Shown in pieces: positions 46,685 through 54,190 of a DNA stretch of 64,000 bases. Source of the stretch: Actinomadura sp. NAK00032 (lineage in GTDB: Bacteria > Actinomycetota > Actinomycetes > Streptosporangiales > Streptosporangiaceae); assembly GCF_013364275.1 (NCBI RefSeq), contig NZ_CP054932.1:4402001-4466000 (forward strand). Direction: 5' to 3'. The notes beneath the pieces were generated by a model, which had not been told where the DNA came from, did no database searches, and saw only the letters and a list, made by a program, of their open reading frames with translations. Each line of letters opens with the position of its first letter. Within the stretch, counting starts at the first letter, position 1. A program made the translations under genes and the position numbers.

Positions 46685-47413
46685 ATGCGGGTCGCGTTGT
46701 CCGTCGCGTGCTTCGACGACGCGCTTTTCCCTGATACGGGCAGGGCCGTGACCGTCCTTTTGGAACGCCTGGGGCATGAGGTGGTATTCCCGCCCGGGCA
46801 GACCTGCTGCGGGCAGGTCCACTGGGCGGCCGGCTACCACCGGGAGGCCGCCGACCTCGCGCGCGCGTACGTGGCCGCGTTCGAGGGCGGGGACGTCGTG
46901 GTGGCGCCGTCGGCGTCCTGCGCGGCCGCCGTCCGGGCCGACTACCCGCGGATCGCGCGGGCGGCCCGCGACCCGGGGCTCGCCCGTGCCGCCGAGGGCC
47001 TGGCCGTCTACGAGCTGACCGAGTTCCTCGTCGACGTGCTCGGCGTCACCGACGTCGGCGCCTACTTCCCGCACCGGGTCGTCTACCACCCGTCGTGCCG
47101 GTCGCTGCGGTCGCTGGAGGTCGGCGACCGGCCGCTGCGGCTGCTGCGCGCGGTGAAGGGCCTGGACCTGGTCGGGTTACCGGCCGCGGAGGAGTGCTGC
47201 GGGTTCGGCGGCGCGTTCGCGATGAAGAACGCGGACGTGTCGGTCGCGATGGTCGCCGACAAGGTCCGGCACGTCCGCGGCACCGGCGCGGACGTGGTGT
47301 GCGCGGTCGACGACTCCTGCCTCGCCCACATCGGTGGCGCGCTGTCGCGGCTGCGCGCCGGCGTGCGGACCATGCACCTGGCCGAGATCCTCGCCGCGAC
47401 GGGGCCCGCGTGA
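46685..47413 (+). CDS. lutA: Lactate utilisation iron-sulfur protein LutA
   Basis: A 242-residue (Fe-S)-binding protein with two cysteine-rich CCG domains: PPGQTCCGQVHWAAGY (about residue 39) and LPAAEECCGFGGAFAMKN (about 170-187), with HPSCRSLRSLEVG between. LutA acts with LutB and LutC in oxidation of L-lactate to pyruvate in the cytoplasm. The ATG at 46685 has GAGG three bases upstream; an upstream in-frame ATG at 46640 is possible. It overlaps lutB by four bases, so the three genes form one operon. Confidence 0.94.
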   Translation: MRVALSVACFDDALFPDTGRAVTVLLERLGHEVVFPPGQTCCGQVHWAAGYHREAADLARAYVAAFEGGDVVVAPSASCAAAVRADYPRIARAARDPGLARAAEGLAVYELTEFLVDVLGVTDVGAYFPHRVVYHPSCRSLRSLEVGDRPLRLLRAVKGLDLVGLPAAEECCGFGGAFAMKNADVSVAMVADKVRHVRGTGADVVCAVDDSCLAHIGGALSRLRAGVRTMHLAEILAATGPA

Positions 47414-48882
47414 CCGGCGGCGTGTCCGGCGGCGGGACCGGCGCCGCGCCGGGCGGGCCGGTCCCGCTGCCGATGCCGAAGTTCGCCGCCGCCGCGCGTC
47501 CCGCGCTGGCCGACACCGGCCTGCGCCGCGCGCTGCGCGGCACCACCGCGCAGCTGCGGGGGCGGGCGGCCGCGGCGGCCGCCGAGCCCGCCGACTGGGA
47601 GGACCTGCGCGAGGCCGGCCGCGCCATCGGCGAGGAGGCCCTGCTCAACCTCGACGTCCACCTGGAGGACCTGGAGCGCGCCGTCACCGAGGCGGGCGGC
47701 ACCGTGCACTGGGCGGCGGACGCGGCCGAGGCGCGCCGCGTCGTCACCGGCCTGGTACGGGCGTCGGAGGCGCGGGAGGTGCTGGCGGCGGCGTCGCTGA
47801 CGCTCCGCGAGATCGGCCTGGACGGTGCGCTCGCCCGCGCGGGCGTGGCCGTCCAGGAGACCGCGCTCGGCGACCTGGCGGTCCGGCTCGGCGAGGACGA
47901 GCCGTCCCATCCGCTGTCGCCGGCCGCGCACCGCGACCGCGCCGGGATCGCGGAGCTGTTCCGGCGCGCGATGCCCGCCGCCGGCGCCGACCTGCCCGAC
48001 GACCCCGAGGCCCTCGCCGCGGCGGCCCGCGCCCACCTGCGCGAGCGGTTCCTGCGCGCCCGCGTCGCGGTGACCGGGGCGAACTTCCTGGTGGCCGAGA
48101 CCGGCACGGCCGTGGTGGTGGAGTCCGAGGGCAACGCGCGGATGTGCCTGACGCTCCCGGAGACGCTGATCTGCGTCGCGGGCATCGACAAGGTCGTCCC
48201 GACGTGGGATGACATGGAGGTGTTCCTCCAGCTGCTGCCGCGCGCGTCGACCGGCGACCGGATGACGCCGTACGTCTCGTCGTGGACGGGGGTGACGCCG
48301 GGCGACGGGCCGCGCGCGTTCCACCTCGTCCTGCTCGACAACGGCCGCACGCGCGCCTTGGCCGACGAGGTCGGGCGGGCCGCGCTGCGGTGCGTCGGCT
48401 GCTCGGCGTGCCTGAACGTCTGCCCCGTCTACGAGCGGACGGGCGGCCGCCCCTACGGGCCCGTCCACCAGGGGCCGATCGGCGCGATCCTCACCCCGCA
48501 GCTGCGCGGCGTGGAGAGCGCGGCCATGGCGTCGCTGCCCTACGCGTCCACGCTCTGCGGGGCCTGCGCGGACGTCTGCCCGGTGAAGATCGACATTCCG
48601 GACGTGCTGGTCCACCTGCGCGGCCTGGTCGTCGACTCGCGCCGCCGGCGGCCCGTCCCGCCGCCCGAGATGGTGCTGATGCGGGGCCTGGCGTGGACGA
48701 TGGGCGACCCGCGGCGGCACGCGGCCGTGCTGCGGCGCGGCACCCGGTGGGCGCGGCTGCTCTCGCGCGGCGGGCGGATCCGCCGCCTGCCCGGGCTGCT
48801 CGGCGCGTGGACGGAGGCCCGCGACCTGCCGGCGCCGCCGGCGGAGAGCTTCCGCGCCTGGTGGGACAGGACCCGCGCATGA
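47410..48882 (+). CDS. lutB: Lactate utilisation iron-sulfur protein LutB
   Basis: A 490-residue LutB. After a low-complexity start it has the LUD domain (PLPMPKFAAAARPALADTGL, NFLVAETGTAVVVESEGNAR, LICVAGIDKVVPTWDDMEVF) and two 4Fe-4S motifs, CVGCSACLNVCPVY (Cys328, 331, 334, 338) and CGACADVCPVKI (Cys383, 386, 390). The DUF3390-type C-terminus follows. It passes electrons from lactate through iron-sulfur clusters with LutA and LutC. The GTG at 47410 overlaps the lutA stop, and its stop overlaps the lutC start, so all three are coupled. Confidence 0.94.
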   Translation: MTGGVSGGGTGAAPGGPVPLPMPKFAAAARPALADTGLRRALRGTTAQLRGRAAAAAAEPADWEDLREAGRAIGEEALLNLDVHLEDLERAVTEAGGTVHWAADAAEARRVVTGLVRASEAREVLAAASLTLREIGLDGALARAGVAVQETALGDLAVRLGEDEPSHPLSPAAHRDRAGIAELFRRAMPAAGADLPDDPEALAAAARAHLRERFLRARVAVTGANFLVAETGTAVVVESEGNARMCLTLPETLICVAGIDKVVPTWDDMEVFLQLLPRASTGDRMTPYVSSWTGVTPGDGPRAFHLVLLDNGRTRALADEVGRAALRCVGCSACLNVCPVYERTGGRPYGPVHQGPIGAILTPQLRGVESAAMASLPYASTLCGACADVCPVKIDIPDVLVHLRGLVVDSRRRRPVPPPEMVLMRGLAWTMGDPRRHAAVLRRGTRWARLLSRGGRIRRLPGLLGAWTEARDLPAPPAESFRAWWDRTRA

Positions 48883-49520
48883 CCGCGCGGGAGGAGATGC
48901 TGCGCCGGGTGCGCGAGGCGCTCGGCGGGTCGCGGGGCGCGCACCCGCCGGTGCCGCGCGGCTACGCGCGCCGGCTGACCGGGCCGCAGGCCGCGACGCG
49001 GGCGGACGTCGTCGCGCTGTTCACCGAGCGGGTCGCCGACAACCGGGCCGCGGTGCGGCACGTCGGCGCCGACGAGCTCGGCACCGCGGTGGCCGCCGCG
49101 CTGTGGGGGCGGGAGGCCAAGCGGATCGCCGTCCCGGCGGACCTGCCGTTCGGGTGGCTCGCGGAGCTGGACGGGGTGCGGGCGCTCGCCGACACCCCGG
49201 CGCTCGACCTGGACGCCCTCGCCGCCGTGGACGGCGTGGTGACGGGCTGCGCGGCGGCGGTGGCGCGGACGGGCACGGTGGTGCTGGACGGCGGCCGGGC
49301 GCAGGGCAGGCGGGCGCTCACCCTCGTGCCGGGCTACCACCTGTGCGTCGTCCACGCCGACCAGATCGTCGGAACGGTCCCGGAGGCGGTCACCCGGCTG
49401 GACCCGGCGCGGCCGCTCACCTGGATCAGCGGCCCGTCCGCCACCCACGGCGTCGAGGGGGTCCGGGCGGAGGGCGTGCACGGCCCCCTGCACCTGGAGG
49501 TCCTCGTCGTCGAGGACTGA
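48879..49520 (+). CDS. lutC: Lactate utilisation protein LutC
   Basis: A 213-residue LUD-domain protein, third gene of the lut operon. It has the family elements VTGCAAAVARTGTVVLDGG, PGYHLCVVHADQIVGTVPEA, and the C-terminal ending RAEGVHGPLHLEVLVVED. It is required with LutA and LutB for L-lactate oxidation; its exact chemical role is not settled. The ATG at 48879 overlaps the lutB stop by four bases. A threefold 10-bp repeat covers its stop codon. Confidence 0.92.
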   Translation: MTAREEMLRRVREALGGSRGAHPPVPRGYARRLTGPQAATRADVVALFTERVADNRAAVRHVGADELGTAVAAALWGREAKRIAVPADLPFGWLAELDGVRALADTPALDLDALAAVDGVVTGCAAAVARTGTVVLDGGRAQGRRALTLVPGYHLCVVHADQIVGTVPEAVTRLDPARPLTWISGPSATHGVEGVRAEGVHGPLHLEVLVVED

Positions 49521-49540
49521 CGAGGACCGACGAGGACTGA
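49511..49540 (+). repeat. Three-copy 10-bp tandem repeat at the lutC stop
   Basis: CGAGGACTGA, CGAGGACCGA and CGAGGACTGA follow each other without a gap. The first includes the lutC stop TGA; the third has a second TGA in a different frame. This is another case of stop-codon duplication in the window. Confidence 0.9.
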
Positions 49541-49554
49541 ACCGGGGCCGCCGC

Positions 49555-50121
49555 TCAGCGCACCCCGGCGATGATCAGGTCGAGGCCGGCGGTGAAGCGG
49601 GCGTCCCAGTCGACGACCCGGTCGGCGCCGTCCTCGTTGGTGCCGCGCACCTCCAGGGCGGTGTGGCCGATCACGTAGCCGAGCAGCGTGTGCGCGGCGA
49701 CGGCGGCGGTGTCCTCGGCGACGCCGCCGCTGCGCAGGACCTCGCGCAGGGACGCGACCGTGGCGGTGAGCGCGGCGGGGTTGCGGCGGGTGACGACGAG
49801 GGGGAGGACCCCGGCGTGGGCCATCAGCCGGCCCCGGTAGCCGGCGGCCCAGGCGCGCAGGGCGTCCTGCCAGCGGCTTGCGGCGGCGGTGTCGGCGGGG
49901 GCGGCGGCGACGTGCGCGACGAGGCCGTCGAGGAGCTGCTCCTTGCCGCGGGGGAGGTGGTGGTAGATCGCCATCGCCTCGACCTCCAGCGCGTCGCCGA
50001 GGCGGCGCATCGTGAGGCGGCCGAGTCCCTGGCCGTCCACGATCCGCAGGGCGGCCTCGATGATCCGCTCGGTGGACAGCGGTGCGCGGTGCTGGGCGTT
50101 GATGCTGGGCTGCCGGACCAT
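49555..50121 (-). CDS. TetR-family transcriptional regulator
   Basis: A 188-residue repressor. The HTH (about residues 17-60) has STERIIEAALRIVDGQGLGR, then RLGDALEVEAMAIYHHLPRG. The C-terminal ligand domain resembles TetR_C of TetR/AcrR-type regulators (GYVIGHTALEVRG). It is convergent with lutC and divergent from the small gene at 50238. The target is unknown. The intergenic space upstream (50122-50237) shows no clear operator. Confidence 0.87.
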   Translation of the reverse strand: MVRQPSINAQHRAPLSTERIIEAALRIVDGQGLGRLTMRRLGDALEVEAMAIYHHLPRGKEQLLDGLVAHVAAAPADTAAASRWQDALRAWAAGYRGRLMAHAGVLPLVVTRRNPAALTATVASLREVLRSGGVAEDTAAVAAHTLLGYVIGHTALEVRGTNEDGADRVVDWDARFTAGLDLIIAGVR

Positions 50122-50237
50122 GAGCAGTGACCTTACTACGTAAAGGCGCGCGGCCGGGTGTCCGCCGCTCCGACACGCCGGAACCCCCGAGTACGCTTAC
50201 CTGGATCGGACAGTCGGATCGTCGAGGGAGTACCACC

Positions 50238-50654
50238 ATGCCGCTGGGCCGCCGGGTGAGCAAGGACGTCGCGGAGCCGTACGAGGCCGACCAGCGGCTG
50301 GCCGCCGAGTACGACGGCTGGCTCGCGGCGGCCGGCGACGCGGAGCGCGCGCTGCGGGAGGCGCAGGCCGCGGGCGCGGACGCGGCGGAGCTGCGCGCGC
50401 TGACGGTCGCGTTCGACAAGGCGATGACCGCGGTGCTCGCCGCCGCGGAGGCGTCCGAGCGGGCCGCGATGGGCCCGAAGGTGTACGCGACCGCCGCGCA
50501 GGACGCCAAGGCCCGCCGCGCCGCCGAGATCGCCTACCGCAAGGCCAAGGCGCGCCCGGCCGTGCGCCCGTGGACCGACGAGGTCGACCGGCTGCGCACC
50601 GCCCGCGAGGCGCACCGGCTGAGCTTCAAGACGGTGCCGGCCGCGCTCGGCTGA
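50238..50654 (+). CDS. Hypothetical helical protein
   Basis: A 138-residue protein that I do not recognise. It is almost entirely Ala/Glu/Arg-rich and should be helical, with heptad-like stretches such as DAERALREAQAAGADAAELR and AQDAKARRAAEIAYRKAKAR. There is no membrane segment or signal peptide. GGGAG lies seven bases upstream of the ATG. It stands between the TetR gene and the maleylpyruvate-isomerase-like gene on the plus strand. Confidence 0.7.
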   Translation: MPLGRRVSKDVAEPYEADQRLAAEYDGWLAAAGDAERALREAQAAGADAAELRALTVAFDKAMTAVLAAAEASERAAMGPKVYATAAQDAKARRAAEIAYRKAKARPAVRPWTDEVDRLRTAREAHRLSFKTVPAALG

Positions 50655-50823
50655 CGTCCCGGACGACGTGTGGCGACACAGCGTCACCGGGTGGCACCGG
50701 CCACCGAACTTTGAGAGTCTGCCCTCTCGGGGAACGCCGGGGGCGCCCCCGCCGCCGCAGCGTGCGCGCGGACGCGTCCCGGCGGGGAGGGCACACGGTG
50801 CTCTGGACGTTGGGGGATGTCAC

Positions 50824-51525
50824 GTGGAGCGCACGCCGCCGGACCGGTGCCGCGTACTCGAGTCCTACCAGGACGGGGTCACGGCGATCCGCGCGCTGGC
50901 GGAGGGCGTCGGCGACTGGGACGTGCCGACGCCCTGCGCCGACTGGCGGCTGATCGACCTGGCGGGCCATCTGCGGTGCGTCGCGGAGAACTTCCTGGAG
51001 TACCTCCAGGACGCGCCCGACAGCCGGCTGGCGACGCTGTTCGCGCAGGAGTCGGCGACGGCGGTGCTGATCCGGCAGCAGGCGCGGCAGAACGCGACCG
51101 AGCTGGCGGTGCTGCCGCCGGAGCCGGGCCCCGACCGGATCATGTCGTTCGGGGTGTCGGCCGGCGCGTACGCCGACCTGATGCCCGACATGTGGGACCG
51201 CACCCACCTGATCTACCGGGGCACCAAGTACACCGTCGGCGACCACGCGGGCGCGGCGTGCGTCGAGTGGCATCTGCACGCCTGGGACATGGCCCGCGCG
51301 GTCGGCGCGCACTACCGGCCGCGCGACCCCGACCTGCTGGTGTCGGCGTGGCACTGGGGCGTCCCGCACCTGCCGCTGGAGCCGGGCGACGCGTGGGAGG
51401 CGGTGCTGCGCTCGTCGGGCCGGTCGCCGCGCTGGCCGGAGCCCGACGACCGGCCCGGACGGCCGCGGGCCCGGCGGGCGGCCCGTCAGACGCCGTCCGG
51501 CCGCCCCGGGCGGGCCCGCAGGTAG
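50824..51525 (+). CDS. Maleylpyruvate isomerase-like (DinB-fold, mycothiol-dependent) protein
   Basis: A 233-residue protein with a DinB-like four-helix fold of the mycothiol-dependent maleylpyruvate isomerase N-terminal family. The N-terminal block VLESYQDGVTAIRALAEGVG, DWDVPTPCADWRLIDLAGHL (about residues 32-51) and the later VEWHLHAWDMARAVGAHYRP carry His residues that could bind a divalent metal. Many such actinobacterial proteins have no known substrate. GTG at 50824 has GGGGGA six bases upstream. Its last 40 bases overlap the convergent nitrate transporter gene. Confidence 0.75.
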   Translation: MERTPPDRCRVLESYQDGVTAIRALAEGVGDWDVPTPCADWRLIDLAGHLRCVAENFLEYLQDAPDSRLATLFAQESATAVLIRQQARQNATELAVLPPEPGPDRIMSFGVSAGAYADLMPDMWDRTHLIYRGTKYTVGDHAGAACVEWHLHAWDMARAVGAHYRPRDPDLLVSAWHWGVPHLPLEPGDAWEAVLRSSGRSPRWPEPDDRPGRPRARRAARQTPSGRPGRARR

Positions 51526-52862
51526 ACCAGCCACGTGAGCGCGCAGCACACGGCGTAGAAGGCGATGAACGACAGGTAGGCGCCGTCGCCGGTGCCATAG
51601 GCCAGGAACGACTGCCGGAAGGCGATGTTGACCAGGACGCCGCCGAAGGCGCCGACGGCGCCCGCGATCCCGATCAGCGCGCCGGACAGGCGGCGCGCCT
51701 GCTGGTCGGCCGCCGCCGCGCCCGCCGCGCCGGCGTCCGCCGCCGCCCGGGCCCGGGCGCGGAAGATGGCGGGGATCATCTTGTAGGTCGAGCCGTTGCC
51801 GATGCCGCTGAGCGCGAACAGCAGGATGAAGGCGACGAAGAACAGCGGCAGCGAGCCGCGCAGCGACGCGGCCAGCACGAGCCCGGCGGCGCCGGCCATC
51901 GCGGTGAACGTCCAGAAGGTGACGGCGGCGCCGCCGAGCCGGTCGGCGAGCCGGCCGCCGGCGGGGCGCAGCAGCGAGCCGAGCGCGGGGCCGAGGAAGG
52001 TCACGCAGGCGGCCTTGACCGGGGTGTCGAAGTCGGCGGCGAACTGCACCTGCAGGACCTGCCCGAACGCGAACCCGAAGCCGATGAACGACCCGAACGT
52101 GCCGATGTAGAGCACCGACATGATCCAGGTGTGCGGGTCCCGGGACACGTCCCGCATCGCGCGCCGGTCGTTGCGGGCCTGCGCGAGGTTGTCCATGCGG
52201 TGCCAGGCGCCGAGGGCGGCCAGCACGATCAGCGGGATGTAGACGCCGGCGACGAGGCCGGGGCGGTCCTTGCCGGCGGTGGCGAGGACGAGCAGCCCGA
52301 CGAGCTGGACGACGGCGACGCCGAGGTTGCCGCCGCCGGCGTTGACGCCGAGCGCCCAGCCCTTGAGGCGCTGCGGGTAGAAGGCGTTGATGTTGGCCAT
52401 CGACGACGCGAAGTTGCCGCCGCCGACGCCCGCGACGGCCGCGAGGACCAGCAGCGTGGTGAACGAGACGCCCGGCTTGACCAGGAACGCGGCCAGGACC
52501 GCCGGGACGAGCAGCAGCGCGGCGCTGAACACCGTCCAGTTGCGGCCGCCGAACCGGGCGACGGCGAAGGTGTAGGGCAGCCGCAGCGCCGCGCCGACGA
52601 GGGCGGGGACGGCGGTGAGGGTGAACTTGCCCGCAGCGTCGACGCCGTAGCCGGGGCCGAGGAACAGCACCAGCACCGACCACAGCGTCCACACCGAGAA
52701 CCCGATGTGCTCGGAGAAGATCGAGTAGGCGAGGTTGCGGCGGGCGACGCGCGCGCCGCGGGCCGTCCAGAAGGCGGGGTCCTCGGGCCGCCAGTCCTCG
52801 ATCCAGCGGCCCTTCGGCGGGCGGGCGCGGCCGCCGCGCGGGGTCCGGGTGGTGACGGTCAT
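51486..52862 (-). CDS. narK: Nitrate/nitrite MFS transporter
   Basis: A 458-residue transporter of the NNP (nitrate/nitrite porter) family, with about twelve membrane segments. It begins RWIEDWRPEDPAFWTARGAR and has EHIGFSVWTLWSVLVLFLGP, GGGNFASSMANINAFYPQRL (nitrate signature 1) and FALSGIGNGSTYKMIPAIF (nitrate signature 2). It imports nitrate or exports nitrite. The ATG at 52862 has GAGGAG eight bases upstream. A GlnR-like set of pentamers lies 50-90 bases upstream, so it belongs to the nitrogen regulon with the nas genes further downstream. It overlaps the isomerase-like gene at its 3' end. Confidence 0.92.
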   Translation of the reverse strand: MTVTTRTPRGGRARPPKGRWIEDWRPEDPAFWTARGARVARRNLAYSIFSEHIGFSVWTLWSVLVLFLGPGYGVDAAGKFTLTAVPALVGAALRLPYTFAVARFGGRNWTVFSAALLLVPAVLAAFLVKPGVSFTTLLVLAAVAGVGGGNFASSMANINAFYPQRLKGWALGVNAGGGNLGVAVVQLVGLLVLATAGKDRPGLVAGVYIPLIVLAALGAWHRMDNLAQARNDRRAMRDVSRDPHTWIMSVLYIGTFGSFIGFGFAFGQVLQVQFAADFDTPVKAACVTFLGPALGSLLRPAGGRLADRLGGAAVTFWTFTAMAGAAGLVLAASLRGSLPLFFVAFILLFALSGIGNGSTYKMIPAIFRARARAAADAGAAGAAAADQQARRLSGALIGIAGAVGAFGGVLVNIAFRQSFLAYGTGDGAYLSFIAFYAVCCALTWLVYLRARPGRPDGV

Positions 52863-52911
52863 GGAGCGCTCTCCTCGGTTCGGGTCGGATGCCCGACCGT
52901 AGGAAGGCGGG

Positions 52912-52949
52912 GTTTCGTGCGCGTATGACCCGTCATACGCCGGTGATAA
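52912..52949 (-). promoter_or_regulatory. GlnR-like box upstream of narK
   Basis: Read on the minus strand: TTATC-n6-GTATG-n6-CATAC-n6-GAAAC, four pentamers 11 bp apart. The last matches the GlnR b-site (GAAAC) exactly; the others are weaker than in the nasA and nirD boxes. GTATGA-cccg-TCATAC (52923-52938) is also a perfect inverted repeat. Confidence 0.6.
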
Positions 52950-53067
52950 CTCCGCCGCACAGCGCGTCCCCGCCGGCGGTGAGGGGCCGGCCGTGGGGCG
53001 GGGTAGACCCGGGCGGTGCCGGGTAGGCAGTGATCGCGGTGCGGCGGGGGAAACGGAGACGAGAGCG

Positions 53068-53316
53068 ATGGCGACCTGCGAGGTCTGCGGCAACGACTAC
53101 GCGATGGCCTTCGAGGTGCACGCGCAGGGCGAGGTGCACACGTTCGACTCGTTCGAGTGCGCGGTCACGAGGATGGCGCCGATCTGCGAGCACTGCCAGT
53201 GCCGCATCATGGGGCACGGCGTGGAGGTGGGCGGGCACTTCTACTGCTGCGCGCACTGCGCCCGCGCCGTCGACCCGGACGGCGCCCGGCAGATCAAGGA
53301 CGCGGTCCCGGTGTGA
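53068..53316 (+). CDS. Small cysteine-rich metallothionein-like protein
   Basis: An 82-residue protein with eight Cys and several His in pairs: CEVCGNDY (Cys4, 7), FECAVT (Cys31), CEHCQC (Cys39, 42, 44) and FYCCAHCAR (Cys59, 60, 63). The pattern matches small actinobacterial proteins annotated as prokaryotic metallothionein, which bind Zn, Cu or Cd. The YHS-like spacing suggests a zinc-binding fold. The ATG at 53068 lies after a purine-rich ribosome site (GGAGACGAGAG). It is divergent from narK. Confidence 0.8.
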   Translation: MATCEVCGNDYAMAFEVHAQGEVHTFDSFECAVTRMAPICEHCQCRIMGHGVEVGGHFYCCAHCARAVDPDGARQIKDAVPV

Positions 53317-53388
53317 CCGTCCGGCGGCCGCGCGGGGGTGCGCGGCTGGCCGGTGCGGGCGGGCCGGGAGCGGCCGCGAGCGGCCCGG

Positions 53389-53883
53389 TCAGGCGCGGGC
53401 CGCGCCGAACGGCTGCTCGCGGCCGTCCTCCAGGTAGACGGCGCGGCCGTCGGCCATGGCCCGCAGGCTGGGGTCCATCCGGCGGGAGACGTGCGGCGGC
53501 GCCAGCTCGGGGACCTTCTCCGGCGCGACCAGGACGTGGTCGGACAGCTCCTCGGGCGGCAGCCGGATGGCGGCGATCTCCGCGCCGGTGATGGTGCCGC
53601 CGAAGACGAACACGTTGACGGCGTCGACGCCGTCGTCGCGGGGCGAGCCCCAGTCGACGCACGCCAGGCCGTCCAGGCGGGGGACGAGGCCGAGTTCCTC
53701 CTCGCACTCGCGCACGCACGCCGACAGCGGGGACTCGTCGGCCTCGATGACCCCGCCGGGGAGATACCAGCCCTCGCTGTAGGTGGGCTTGACCAGCAGG
53801 ACCCGCCCGAGGTCGTCCAGGAGCAGGGCCGCCGCGGCGCCGCGGGCGCGCGGCAGGGAGGCGTAGTAAGCAAGGTCGGGCAT
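53389..53883 (-). CDS. NUDIX hydrolase
   Basis: A 164-residue NUDIX enzyme that cleaves nucleoside diphosphate-linked compounds. The NUDIX box is complete at residues 44-66: GVIEADE, then RECEEELGL, fitting GX5EX7REUXEEXGU with Glu62 and Glu63. The substrate is not readable from the rest. It is convergent with the metallothionein-like gene and divergent from nasA across a 307-base region. Confidence 0.88.
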   Translation of the reverse strand: MPDLAYYASLPRARGAAAALLLDDLGRVLLVKPTYSEGWYLPGGVIEADESPLSACVRECEEELGLVPRLDGLACVDWGSPRDDGVDAVNVFVFGGTITGAEIAAIRLPPEELSDHVLVAPEKVPELAPPHVSRRMDPSLRAMADGRAVYLEDGREQPFGAARA

Positions 53884-54190
53884 GTACCGAGGTTAGGCGT
53901 GATCACCGCGGGGCGATCGGGGCGGGGCGGCGGCGGGGGCCGCATTCGTCCGCGAGATCACCGGGGCGCCACGAATCCGTTCGATAAAGCGGCAAAATAC
54001 GACGAATAGGGCATGACAAGGATCGACAACGCTTGACACGCGCGCGTCAAGGACCTGCGGAGCCGGTCCGCGCCCCCAGCGCCGCGCCGCTGACCTCGGC
54101 GGACGCGGCGCGGCGGGCGTGAAGGGCATTTAACACCGGGGTCACACCGGGGACTCGGCCGCGAAACGGCGCCCGCCGAGCCTCGGCGGC
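53884..54190. other. Divergent region between the NUDIX gene and nasA
   Basis: Holds no gene. It contains the perfect inverted repeat CTTGAC-acgcgc-GTCAAG (54032-54049) and the GlnR-type box (54130-54167) described separately. No -10/-35 pair stands out. Confidence 0.65.
54130..54167 (+). promoter_or_regulatory. GlnR box upstream of nasA
   Basis: Four pentamers exactly 11 bp apart: TTAAC-accggg-GTCAC-accggg-GACTC-ggccgc-GAAAC. The GlnR consensus is gTnAC-n6-GaAAC repeated twice; the last pentamer is perfect and the phase is exact. It ends 23 bases before the nasA ATG. Confidence 0.78.
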
